Origin: Serratia rubidaea
Lineage (GTDB): Bacteria; Pseudomonadota; Gammaproteobacteria; Enterobacterales; Enterobacteriaceae
Length of the DNA: 64,000 bases
Assembly (NCBI GenBank): GCA_901472405.1
Contig: LR590463.1
Location: 4,154,001 to 4,218,000 of the forward strand
Direction of reading: 5' to 3'
Positions 56,032 to 64,000 of this stretch are shown here, one piece after another. Both the position numbers and the translations under genes were made by a program. Below the pieces are notes generated by a model. That model worked only from the letters and a program-made list of their open reading frames with translations. It did no database searches and had not been told where the DNA came from. How positions within the stretch are numbered: position 1 is the stretch's first letter; the number at the start of each line of letters is the position of its first letter.

Positions 56032-56817
56032 CTACAGCCGCGTCAGATAGCGCGCCAGATGGCCCACCTCCGCCACGCCGTCGCGGCTCAGCCGCAGCGC
56101 CTGCGTCTGCAGCGCCTGCAGCCGGTAGGCATTCGTTGCGTAACTGGCGTAGATCACCACGTTGCCGCTGCCGGTTTCGCAGAAAAAGACGTCGGTAAAC
56201 ACCCGGTACAGGGCGTGGTACAGCAGCGTCTGGCTGTGCGGCATTTCCAGATAGTTGAGCACCAGCCAGCCGCCGTCGCATAGCGCGTCGCGGCAGCGTT
56301 CCAGAAACGCTTCGGTGCCCTGCTGCGGCGACATGCTGAACGCCGAATAGAGATCGGAAAAAATAAACCCGTAGCGGCGCATCGGCACCCGCCGCAGATA
56401 GCGGCCGGCGTCGTCGATGTGATAGTTCACGCAGCCGGCCTCCGGCAGCGTGAAATAACTGCGGGCCACCGCCAGCACGCGGGAGCGCAGTTCCACCACA
56501 TCAAGCCGCCGCTCGGGATCGTAAGCGTGCAGCGCCCGCAGCAGGCTGCCGCCGCCCAGCCCCAGCAGCAGCACGTCGCCCTCTTCCCGCCAGGCAATCG
56601 CCATCAGCATCGCTTTGATATAGTGATGTATCGGCGAGGCGGGCGCGCGCATGCTCACCTTGCTCTGCTCATACAGCTCGTCAAAGCGCAGCATGCGATA
56701 CTGCTTGTGTTCGGTGACGATAATATCGCCGTATTCATCCGCCTCACGGTGGATCTCCTGCCCCAGCGGATCCCTGTCCAGCAGCGTTTGCAAAATATCA
56801 TCAACAATGCGAGTCAC
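56032..56817 (-). CDS. spermidine synthase-like SAM-binding protein
   Basis: This 261-residue protein has the SpeE-type fold: GDIIVTEHKQYRMLRFDE (N-terminal beta domain), then DVLLLGLGGGSLLRAL, a SAM/dcSAM loop, LDVVELRSRVLAVARSYF, IFSDLYSAFSMSP and WLVLNYLE. The catalytic Asp/Tyr arrangement of genuine spermidine synthases (GGGDG, D-Y) is not kept, so it is more likely a SpeE-related methyltransferase or aminopropyltransferase of unknown substrate. It is transcribed with the dehydratase gene upstream (25 bases apart). Confidence 0.8.
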   Translation of the reverse strand: MTRIVDDILQTLLDRDPLGQEIHREADEYGDIIVTEHKQYRMLRFDELYEQSKVSMRAPASPIHHYIKAMLMAIAWREEGDVLLLGLGGGSLLRALHAYDPERRLDVVELRSRVLAVARSYFTLPEAGCVNYHIDDAGRYLRRVPMRRYGFIFSDLYSAFSMSPQQGTEAFLERCRDALCDGGWLVLNYLEMPHSQTLLYHALYRVFTDVFFCETGSGNVVIYASYATNAYRLQALQTQALRLSRDGVAEVGHLARYLTRL

Positions 56818-56842
56818 GGGGTCCCCTGATCATGCGCGCCCA

Positions 56843-57285
56843 TCAGCTGGCGCAGGTAAATTCAGCCACGCAGAGACGTTTCCCCGCCACCGTCGCCACG
56901 CCGGAAAAGCGCACCATATTGCGGCGCTGGCGCAGCAGACGAACATCCAAATGCAGGCGATCGCCCGCCCGGGCCGCCGCGTAAAAGTGCGCGCGCCGGA
57001 TCGCGGCGAAATAGCAGGGCTGCCCCGCTTCCAGCAGCGTCAGGCGATGATGAACCAGCATCCCCGCGCCTGCCCAGCGCCTCCAGCAGCAATACGGAAG
57101 GAAAACGGCCCGCGGTCAGCGCGCCGCCCTGCAGTAAGGTATCGTTGGCGCTGATATTTTTCAGCGCTCCTCACCCGTCCCTGCGCCATTTCATGCGGGT
57201 CCGACAGCACCAGATCGATCAGTTGAAAGGGGTAACGATGCGGTAAAACCCGGGCAATCGCCGCCGGGCGGATAGGTTCCGTCAT
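56843..57285 (-). pseudogene. FabZ/FabA-like hotdog dehydratase (two frameshifts)
   Basis: The start MTEPIRPAAIARVLPHRYPFQLIDLVLSD includes the HRYPF active-site His region of FabZ. The central helix segment (KNISANDTLLQGG, FPSVLLLEALG) and the rest (MLVHHRLTLLEAGQPCYFAAIRRAHFYAAARAGDRLHLDV) lie in successive frames separated by one extra base near 57162 and another near 57063. The repaired length is about 146 residues. It likely dehydrates a 3-hydroxyacyl thioester. The pairing with the SpeE-like gene suggests a small lipid or polyketide-type pathway. Confidence 0.7.
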
Positions 57286-57476
57286 TACGTTGTCTGGCTC
57301 TCGGTTATCTCTCAATCGGGCATGATAATCCCAATAACATTATAATGTCATGCACATTTAATGTTACCATCAGACACATTATCGCCCGCTGCCGAAGCCG
57401 ATAGCGGCGGCGCAGGGGAAGTCCCCGATTAACATCTTGATTAGACTTGTTATTAACCAAAATTGAGGCCATAACT

Positions 57477-57812
57477 ATGCAACTCCCAGCCTGCCCGCAA
57501 TGTCAGTCCGAATACACCTATGTTGATAACGGCCTGTATGTCTGCCCGGAATGCGCGCACGAATGGAACGACGCCGAACCCGCAGCCGATAACGATGCGC
57601 TGGTCGTGAAAGACGCCAACGGCAATCTGCTGGCCGACGGCGATGCGGTAACGGTGATTAAAGACCTGAAGGTGAAAGGCAGCTCATCCACGCTGAAAAT
57701 CGGCACCCGCGTGAAAAGCATCCGCCTGGTGGAAGGCGACCACAATATCGACTGCAAAATTGACGGTTTCGGCCAGATGAAACTGAAATCCGAGTTTGTG
57801 AAGAAAAACTAA
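57477..57812 (+). CDS. yjdM: YjdM (PhnA-family) zinc-ribbon protein
   Basis: This 111-residue protein has an N-terminal zinc ribbon (PACPQCQ and VCPECAHEW) and the conserved [24 protein letters not shown] region. Its 3' end (57748-57814) recurs 5460 bases downstream, where the copy would encode the same C-terminus ending KKS instead of KKN. This gene has therefore probably received a replacement 3' end from an inserted element. The ATG at 57477 follows GAGGCCATAACT. Confidence 0.9.
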   Translation: MQLPACPQCQSEYTYVDNGLYVCPECAHEWNDAEPAADNDALVVKDANGNLLADGDAVTVIKDLKVKGSSSTLKIGTRVKSIRLVEGDHNIDCKIDGFGQMKLKSEFVKKN

Positions 57813-57814
57813 CG
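57748..57814. repeat. direct repeat, yjdM-side copy (att-like)
   Basis: This is the left copy of a repeat covering the last codons of yjdM. It is identical to 63208-63274 except at three positions (57753, 57808, 57811). The core of 54 bases from 57754 to 57807 is perfect. The two copies are in the same orientation and offset by 5460 bases. Confidence 0.85.
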
Positions 57815-57848
57815 GCTGTAAAAATCACCGATATGCCGCTGAACAGAC

Positions 57849-57880
57849 GAAAAAAAACCGGCCATAAAAGGCCGGTTTAC
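57849..57880 (-). terminator. terminator at the end of the glycan island operon
   Basis: AACCGGCC and GGCCGGTT pair over a six-base loop. On the minus strand the stem runs into TTTTTTT. It lies 62 bases past the last island gene and can also stop yjdM transcripts. Confidence 0.8.
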
Positions 57881-57941
57881 ATCGGTACTGCGTAACAACA
57901 TCGTTAGCATGCGCACATTGACCAACTGCTATGCGCACCAC

Positions 57942-58490
57942 CTATAAAGGAAGCCCGCCGGCAAGTGACGCAACCAGTTTATCGGTGCAGCCAAGCTGCC
58001 TCTTAACGTCAGCGGCAAGCTCCATGGCCCCGAAGTAGTGGGCGGCCTGCAGATAGGCAGCTTTTTCAACCAGCCCCCGCCCACAGGCGTTGTCCCGGGT
58101 AATCGCACAAATATGGGCACTTAGCTCATCATCACTGTACGTGTCTATCAGGGCGATCATATCGACATACTGCGCTTCTCGGCGTCTCGCCTTCAGCGAT
58201 CTCCTCTGTGGATTGACGACCATCATCACTGTGACCAATGCAAGCAGCAAAATACCGGCCGCCCCCGACTGATGGCCAATGAAAATGATCACGATGCCTA
58301 AAATAAGCTGCAGCGTAATGACGGCGAAGTATACCCTTTCGTAGAATTTCGCCAGCATGCTCTCAATATAAAGCTCGTGATAAAATTCAAACTTCCTTGT
58401 AGCGGCAATATTATAAGTCTGACTCTTCATTTTTATGCTTACGTCCATATCCAAAAGCTTATCCCGACCAAGGGAAGTTAAAAATGTCAT
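57942..58490 (-). CDS. two-helix membrane protein, SLATT-like layout
   Basis: This 182-residue protein has a basic/amphipathic N-terminus (YNIAATRKFEFYHELYIESMLAKFYER), two adjacent membrane helices (about residues 53-72 and 77-92) and a helical cytoplasmic tail (QRRSLKARRREAQYVDMIALIDTYSDDEL). This arrangement resembles SLATT-domain proteins, which are proposed membrane effectors of nucleotide-sensing conflict systems, but no sensor or cyclase gene is nearby. It starts 27 bases after the flippase stop and so ends the operon. Family membership is tentative. Start alternatives exist at 58448 and 58430. Confidence 0.6.
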   Translation of the reverse strand: MTFLTSLGRDKLLDMDVSIKMKSQTYNIAATRKFEFYHELYIESMLAKFYERVYFAVITLQLILGIVIIFIGHQSGAAGILLLALVTVMMVVNPQRRSLKARRREAQYVDMIALIDTYSDDELSAHICAITRDNACGRGLVEKAAYLQAAHYFGAMELAADVKRQLGCTDKLVASLAGGLPL

Positions 58491-58517
58491 CTTCCCGACA
58501 ATAAACCCGACGCTGAT

Positions 58518-59922
58518 TTAAATCAGGTGGTATTTTTTCACCGTAGTCACCATAAGACGCCAATTTCTGGCCATGAATAAAACCAGCAACAGCAGCCAGT
58601 AGCCAATCAACTCGCTGCGTATGGCATCGCCAAACAGGGCGCCCAGAGACGCGCCCACCACGCACAAGCCGCTAAACAGGTACATCTCCATTCTGGGGAA
58701 TGTATTCCAGCTAATGATAGAAAATTCGGTCCGGAGGATTAAAAATAACCAGAAGGTAAAACACGTACTGACGGCAGCGCCAGCGGCGCCAAACCTGGGC
58801 ACCATATATGCATTGATCCCTAAGTTAGCCAGCAGGGCCAACAATGAGGCCAGCATTGAATACACCGTTCTGCGACTGATGCCGATGCCGACGACGGTCA
58901 CCTCAGACAGGGTATATAGCAGTGGAAACCCCAGGCAGGCGATAACAATATATTTAACTTCCCGATAGTTTTCAGGCAAAAACCAATCCACAACCCAGGA
59001 GAAAAGCCCTCCAAGACAGAAAAAAGTGACAACGACCATCAGCATATATTTAGAGACGGTATTTACCAGGTTTACCCCCTGCGTTTTATCATCGGCGATT
59101 TTATAAACCATCGGCGCCCAAACGGTAGAAAACACGCTCTGTACAATACTTGCCGCGCTGGAGAAACTGGCGGCAACGGTAAATACCGCCAGTTGCTCAA
59201 AAGTCGAAAATGCCCTGAGGAAAACGCGATCCATGGCGGTTATTCCCAAAATGCCAGGCTGCCTAAAATCAGAGGAAATCCAAACTTCAGCATCCCCAGC
59301 AACTTGCCGTAATCAAACCTTTCTTTGATCGCCGGCAGCCAGTCATGCCTGGTCGACCAGAGTAAAATCAATAAGACGCTGCAGTATCCAACGGTATTGG
59401 CCAGCATCAGCTGAATAAAGTCATGCAGGCGATACGCCAGCGAAAAGTAGCCGATAACCATCAATATCATTAACTTCGGCAGCACCTGGCTGAGAGAGTA
59501 GGCCCCCCTCGTTCCTGCATGCGCAAAACCAGTGATAAAAAGCGAGAGACAAAACACGCCAGCAGTATCAACGCACAGAGCGTGCCAACCGCAGGGTCAT
59601 GAAGGTCAAAGAGAACGGAAGACAAGCTTAACGGGGTAAAAAATAAAAGAATGAAGATCGCCAACAAAAGCAGCAGCCCAGGAAGCAGAGATAGTTTTAG
59701 CAACGCGGGCTTCACCGTTTCCTCATGGTACTGCCTGACATAGGCTTGATCCAACCCTAAACCAAACAGCAGCACGACAAATGATATGGCAATATTGAGT
59801 ATGCCGATTCGTCCTATATCCTCCGTCGAATACAGCCAGGTCATCAATGGCAGTGTAATAACGCCAAGCAGCGCCGCGCCTACGGGCCCCACAGCAAATG
59901 CAGAGATTTTTTTAGCGTTCAC
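58518..59922 (-). pseudogene. Wzx-type polysaccharide flippase (two frameshifts)
   Basis: It begins at GTG 59922 (MNAKKISAFAVGPVGAALLGVITLPLMTWLYS), overlapping the glycosyltransferase stop by four bases. Missing G residues near 59508 (G6 run) and 59245 (GGG) interrupt it. The joined product reads LRMQERGAYSLSQVLPKL and then SLAFWGITAMDRVFLRAFSTFEQ, about 468 residues with 12-14 spans. This is the polysaccharide flippase (MATE/MOP) fold, which moves undecaprenyl-linked oligosaccharide across the inner membrane. The homopolymer breaks suggest sequencing error. Confidence 0.75.
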
Positions 59923-61081
59923 CGTATCGCCCCTGGGCCGGCAGCCGTCGCTATCAATATCTTTGTTTTTTCAAGCAAAGCGTGATTTGACCAAAACCTG
60001 TCGAGAATTATACGATTTTTTATGACCTCTTCTGACGTAAGCCGCGTATCAAAATGAGAGGGATCTGTTGCCATGTCCTGTACAGAAAACAGGGTCAAGC
60101 CGATCGATTTGAAATAGCGATACGTCGGGTTTTCGGCTCTCAGAAATACTTTAGCCCCATATAAAGCATAATGATAATATTACCGACGGCCTGTTGCCGC
60201 ACGTGGTTCATAACAACAAACCCGCATCGCGCTATCTTTTTCATGTAAGTATCAATGGGCATATAGTCAATTAGCGCATCAAACCCCTCACCAAAGCGCG
60301 CCTCACCAATATGCTTTATTTCACGTCCATACTGCGCATCCCCGTAGCTCAGCGGCACCACCAACTTCCGCCTGGATAAATTAAAAACATCAATAATATC
60401 AAATGCTTCAATATGATTATTAGAACTGGTGGCACTATTGCCGAGCAGGATATCGCGCCCCATTTCTTCTGCCACGCCATGAGCCTTGACATAATCCGCC
60501 AGTTCCTGACCAGTAGGACTATAGTTCCAATCAGCCTGAGCAGGAAACGCCCTCCACTTCCTCGCTGATTTTAACGTGGCGTACTCGTTAGGTATCACCG
60601 GGACAAAATAATTTATACGCTCGATGACTTTAACCTTGCGGTACATCGAATCAAACAACAGCTGAATATACGCCTTAATCGTTTTATTTTTTCCTGCCCG
60701 TATTCTGCCTTCAAGCTCAGCGGTTTGATCGAGCAGCATCCCGCAATGAGGGGAAATAATATCATAGTAATCCGCCCCCCAGCCCAACCATATAATGGGG
60801 ACATTTTTGGCCAGGCGCTCAAGAGTCCGATACCATGCGCTACTCAGCGAATGAACCACCACGATCCGGGCATGGTTCATCACACCATTATTAATGCCTA
60901 ACAGGACGTCCTTCACGCCAACGTGATAGTCTATACCGTTTTTGACATAGTTAGCCGGACGCCCTTTCGTATAAACGCAGACAATATTCTCTTGCGGGAA
61001 CGCGTCCTCAAACATCCTGATCGCATTATCAATAAACTTATCGTCAGGACACAGATGGACGATTTTACGCTGATTTTCCAT
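59919..61081 (-). pseudogene. WecF-like Fuc4NAc-type glycosyltransferase (one frameshift)
   Basis: From ATG at 61081 (MENQRKIVHLCPDDKFIDNA, with GGGTGAG upstream) the protein shows the glycosyltransferase family 56 pattern: VPIIWLGWGADYYD, LGNSATSSNNHIEAFDII, LVVPLSYGDAQYGREIKHIG, FDALIDYMPIDTYMKKIARCGFVVMNHVRQQAVGNI. It stops at TGA 60140. Adding one G to the GGGG run at about 60153 continues as GAKVFLRAENPTYRYFKSIG to 59919 (about 387 residues). WecF adds 4-acetamido-4,6-dideoxygalactose to enterobacterial common antigen lipid II. This copy is outside the eca cluster. Confidence 0.75.
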
Positions 61082-61117
61082 ACTGCTCACCCGCTCCATT
61101 GATTAAACCTGTCATCC

Positions 61118-62224
61118 TTACCCCTTGATTAATGAGATGATTCGCGTCTGATCGCTATGACTTAAGTCTGGATAAATAGGAAGACATAACACACGTCTGG
61201 CCACGTTATTCGCCACCGGCAAATTCTCTTTGGCCGATGACGGCATTCCCCGATACATCGGAAACTCGCTGATCAACGGGAAAAAATAACGGCGAGAGAA
61301 AATATCCCGCGCCTTCAGGAAGGCGTAAAGTGCTTCACGATCCATTCTGAAATCGTCTTCAATCAAAATAGGAAAATATGAGTAATTGGCGCGTAACTGT
61401 CCGGTCGGTGCAATAAGAGTAATACCGTCAACCCCGGTTAGCGCCTCCCGGTAATACATATCGATCTCTTTTCTTCTGGCAATCGCGCTATCAACATGCT
61501 TGAGCTGCAGCAGCCCAAATGCGGCGTTAATCTCACTCATCTTTCCGTTGATTCCCGGAGCAACAACGGTAGTCTCATCAACAATGCCAAAGTTCTTCAG
61601 ATTATTAATCCGGGTCTTGGTCTTTTTATCCGGGCAGATAATTGCGCCGCCTTCAAACGTATTGAACACTTTTGTCGCATGGAAGCTGATAGTGCTCAGG
61701 TCACCGTGACGTAACACGCTGCCCCCCGCATCATTAACGCCAAAGGCGTGTGCAGCATCATAAATCACCCGAAGATTATAATTATCCGCTATCCGTTGAA
61801 TCTTATCCACATCGCAAGGATTACCGTAGCAGTGCACCGGCATAATGGCCGTGGTTTGTGGAGTGATCGCCGCCTCAATGCTATCCGGATCCATATTTAG
61901 CGTAACGGGGTCAATATCAACAAAAATAGGCTTTATGCCGTTCCACAACAGCGAGTGTGCCGTGGCGACAAATGAGTAGGGTGTAGTAATCACTTCACCG
62001 GTGATTCTTAACGCCTGCAGCGCAGTCAGGAGAGCGATCGTTCCGTTATTAAATAACGCTACCTCATTCACCCCCAGGTAATCGCATAATTCTTTTTCAA
62101 GACGCTCATGCATCGGCCCACCGTTAGTCAGTATTTTATTGTCCCAAATACTTTCCATGTAAGGGATAAACTCTTTCAAGTCCGGCAAATAGGGTTGCGT
62201 CACATAAATATTTTTATTTTGCAT
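61118..62224 (-). CDS. DegT/DnrJ/EryC1 sugar aminotransferase, VioA/WecE-like
   Basis: This 368-residue PLP aminotransferase has NNGTIALLTALQALRITGEVITTPYSFVATAHSLLWNG, MPVHCYGNPCDVDKIQRIA, IYDAAHAFG and the PLP lysine in FHATKVFNTFEGG. It is closest in pattern to nucleotide-sugar 4-aminotransferases such as VioA and WecE, which make dTDP-4-amino-4,6-dideoxyhexoses. Its product would suit the WecF-like transferase 36 bases downstream. The start ATG at 62224 was chosen (CGAGAATGATT upstream). In-frame ATGs at 62230 and earlier are possible. The gene is first in the island operon. Confidence 0.85.
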   Translation of the reverse strand: MQNKNIYVTQPYLPDLKEFIPYMESIWDNKILTNGGPMHERLEKELCDYLGVNEVALFNNGTIALLTALQALRITGEVITTPYSFVATAHSLLWNGIKPIFVDIDPVTLNMDPDSIEAAITPQTTAIMPVHCYGNPCDVDKIQRIADNYNLRVIYDAAHAFGVNDAGGSVLRHGDLSTISFHATKVFNTFEGGAIICPDKKTKTRINNLKNFGIVDETTVVAPGINGKMSEINAAFGLLQLKHVDSAIARRKEIDMYYREALTGVDGITLIAPTGQLRANYSYFPILIEDDFRMDREALYAFLKARDIFSRRYFFPLISEFPMYRGMPSSAKENLPVANNVARRVLCLPIYPDLSHSDQTRIISLIKG

Positions 62225-62694
62225 AATCATTCTCGGTATATTATCGGGATTAATGTCCATTAAACCCAATGGGCAATCACTATGTTTATTGATTGCGGGA
62301 GAGTAATATCACGTTTAATACGTACTATATTACGGCTAATTTTTTATTATGATGGCGCCTGCATCCCATCAAGCACGGTGACCTTCAGCTGCGGCGATAC
62401 GTTACTCCTACGCGCTGATAACGAATATTGACCACATTCATTCTGGCATCATGGTAAATACACTCTCCAAATAAATGCGCACATCGGTATGCCGGGGAGA
62501 AGCCCACATCAGCAGGTCGCGACCGAAGCCATGGTCAAATCCCTCAACCGCCAACCCGACGCACTCCCCGCTACATTGTTATAGTTGACAAAACTACCGT
62601 CCATAACCGTCAACCAAGGCCCATCAGGTCGCTAAAACCATTGTTATGCACACCTGACTAAGACAGGTTTTCAAATATATCGCGTTCTAAAACA
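62225..62694. other. promoter region and decayed coding traces upstream of the aminotransferase
   Basis: The first 130 bases are AT-rich and probably hold the island promoter. Between about 62380 and 62620 short minus-strand stretches read like protein in shifting frames (for example VEGFDHGFGRDLLMWASPRH and DARMNVVNIRYQRVGVTYRR). This suggests a decayed gene. No family is recognised. Confidence 0.3.
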
Positions 62695-62975
62695 TCAGCA
62701 TGATTTGGGAAGGCCGCACCGCCCATTCCATACAGACAAGTTATTTAAAAAACAAATAGCACCCACAAAACTAATTGGCACACTCAATATTATCGCTACG
62801 TACCCGACTTTCCGTTCGTAAAAACCATAGATAGGGACAAACCAAGCACCAGCGAGCCATAGCGCCCCAAAAATCAATCAGGTTAAAAATGGAATTGAAA
62901 ATATCACAGAATGATAAAAGAGTGACAAGCCGAGCACTATTACAGGAAAAATCCTAGACAAATAACAATAAACAC
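62695..62975 (-). pseudogene. small multi-span membrane protein remnant (two frame changes)
   Basis: From GTG at 62975 (AAAGGGA upstream) three short frames join into MFIVICLGFF, PVIVLGLSLFYHSVIFSIPF and LIFGALWLAGAWFVPIYGFYERKVGYVAIILSVPISFVGA, giving about 93 residues with three predicted spans. The breaks are at about 62948 and 62880. It could be a genuine small membrane protein with sequence errors or a dying gene at the edge of the island. There is no homology I can name. Confidence 0.4.
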
Positions 62976-63207
62976 AAGAAAATCCCTTTATTGGTAATTT
63001 TTCTCACAGACACATGCGAGCATAAAAATTAACGCGCAAGTTACATATAAAAATAATGGGTGAGTTTTCTGCTGACAATCCACCAAAAACATCGGCTGGC
63101 GACAAATAATATCAATACATAGCGCTCACGCTTAATGACAGGCTGCTCATCCTGACGGGAGAGACCCTGCGTGGAAAGCGCCCATCAGCTCACAGAGGAT
63201 TGCACTG

Positions 63208-63274
63208 TCGACGGCAAAATTGACGGTTTCGGCCAGATGAAACTGAAATCCGAGTTTGTGAAGAAAAGCTGACG
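63208..63274. repeat. direct repeat, distal copy of the yjdM 3' end
   Basis: This right copy of the repeat is in the yjdM reading sense: it encodes [20 protein letters not shown] and a TGA. No start codon or upstream yjdM sequence precedes it, so it is a stranded 3' fragment. It marks the right boundary of the island. Confidence 0.85.
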
Positions 63275-63440
63275 CCCCACTTTACCTGGCATGACGCGCG
63301 GCTTTCCGCCGCGCTGACGCCGCCCCGCCCCATTGCTGCCAATATCACGGAAGATCGCGAAGTTCACTTAACGCCGGTGGTTAATCGTGATTTAATTTCG
63401 AGTGAAATCATCAGCATCATCAACCATAAGGGACGATTCC

Positions 63441-63827
63441 ATGTATATAAAAAATTATGAGGTTGACGCAGCGCATATCGATTTTCAGGGCGTGGTTGAC
63501 GGCCTCTACTACCCCTTTTATATGGAGTGGACCCGCCACGCCTTTATGAAAGAGGCGCTGGGCATCGATATCGAAGAGGAGTTCAAGCAGGGACGGCTGT
63601 ATATGGTGCTGGAATACAGCCTGCGCTTTCGCAAAAGCCTGACCAAGGGCGACAAGATGGAAGTCACCTGCGAACTGGCGAAAAACGATAAGCGCAACCG
63701 GGTGAACTTTGTGCAGCAGATCCGGGTTAACGGCCAGGTCTATGCCGACGCCACCTTCGTCGCCACCTGTCTGGAAAACGGCCGCCCCAGCGTGCCTGCG
63801 GCGATCGCCGAGTTTATCAACGCCTAA
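63441..63827 (+). CDS. 4-hydroxybenzoyl-CoA thioesterase-family hotdog protein
   Basis: This 128-residue single-hotdog protein has the YbgC/4HBT pattern: an early acidic turn (EVDAAHIDFQGVVDGLYYPFYMEWTRHAFM), then LRFRKSLTKGDKMEVTCELAK and FVQQIRVNGQVYADATFVATCL. It hydrolyses acyl-CoA or acyl-ACP thioesters. AAGGGACGATTCC precedes the ATG at 63441. The last 170 bases of the window hold an 8-bp hairpin (GCCGCAGA and TCTGCGGC, 63861-63881) and perhaps the start of another gene at 63975. Confidence 0.85.
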   Translation: MYIKNYEVDAAHIDFQGVVDGLYYPFYMEWTRHAFMKEALGIDIEEEFKQGRLYMVLEYSLRFRKSLTKGDKMEVTCELAKNDKRNRVNFVQQIRVNGQVYADATFVATCLENGRPSVPAAIAEFINA

Positions 63828-64000
63828 GCGCACGGCCGGCATCGGCCCGGCGCCCATCCTGCCGCAGATACGCTCTGCGGCCTCACGCTTCCCCGCCGAC
63901 ACGGCGTCGCCCTGAGATATTCCCCACAGTTTCAACCCGCCTCGGGAACCCGCCCCCGGTTTGCCGCCACTCACTATGGCCATTTACCAACCCGAGGATC

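Larger units (their letters stand above)
57815..63207. mobile_element. surface-glycan island inserted at the yjdM 3' end
   Basis: This lower-GC block lies precisely between two direct copies of the yjdM 3' end. All its genes are on the minus strand: aminotransferase, WecF-like transferase, Wzx-like flippase, two-helix membrane protein, plus decayed remnants at the far end. No integrase or transposase is visible, so mobility would have been supplied in trans or the recombinase has been lost. GC returns to the surrounding level right after the second repeat. Confidence 0.65.

Noticed and set aside
57815..63207. integrase or transposase inside the repeat-bounded island
   Set aside because: I looked in all frames for tyrosine or serine recombinase and DDE motifs and saw none, so no recombinase is claimed.
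1..64000. CRISPR arrays, tRNA or rRNA genes
   Set aside because: No regularly spaced repeat array and no cloverleaf or rRNA-like segment was recognised anywhere in the window.

Overview
The window looks like chromosomal DNA of a GC-rich enterobacterium, most likely Serratia or a close Yersiniaceae relative. The evidence is recognisable enterobacterial core genes (ydhP, dauA, proP, yjdM, a yqjC-like gene), a chaperone-usher fimbrial locus with LuxR-type regulators, and resistance genes with no transposase or integron nearby. The genus is an inference.

Layout. 0-5.4 kb: a tightly overlapping operon for an organosulfur-type ABC importer (two different binding proteins, permease, ATPase) between an acyl-CoA-dehydrogenase-like flavoenzyme and a class II aldolase. 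5.7-11.2 kb: a quinone-oxidoreductase-like enzyme, a TEM-like class A beta-lactamase, and a citrate/tricarballylate-type symporter with a ModA-like binding protein and a LysR regulator. 11.3-13 kb: a vWA-domain protein with a 58-residue partner. 14-17.6 kb: a VUT-family transporter with an XRE regulator, and a Tat-exported DJ-1 protein divergent from a GlxA-type regulator. 17.7-21 kb: a complete bufferin-type operon (DUF2282 precursor, DUF692/MNIO enzyme, DUF2063 partner, DoxX protein) converging on an ECF sigma factor and a small zinc-finger anti-sigma protein. 21.5-24 kb: proP and a CatB-type acetyltransferase behind a possible leader-peptide attenuator.

24-39.6 kb is a surface-structure region. 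It holds two LuxR regulators, a FimH-like adhesin, an unusual OmpA / small membrane protein / lipoprotein / coiled-coil-FKBP module, a usher, a chaperone and a pilin. A BvgAS/EvgAS-like two-component system is divergent from the pilin. 39.7-57.8 kb carries accessory metabolism: SDR, YdhP, AadA, an amino-acid decarboxylase with its antiporter and a PAS-LuxR regulator, a MocR/AhpD-like pair, oxidoreductases, DauA, an Rrf2 regulator, a spermidine-synthase-like protein and a hotdog dehydratase.

57.8-63.2 kb is a lower-GC insert lying exactly between two near-identical copies of the yjdM 3' end (about 60-67 bp, 5460 bp apart). It encodes a sugar aminotransferase, a WecF-like glycosyltransferase, a Wzx-like flippase and a two-helix membrane protein, and looks like an integrated surface-glycan cassette.

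About 30 single-base frameshifts break otherwise conserved genes from about 11 kb onwards, often in homopolymers and with up to three in one gene. The simplest reading is uncorrected sequencing indels. Those genes are listed as pseudogenes with joined coordinates and the inferred intact product.
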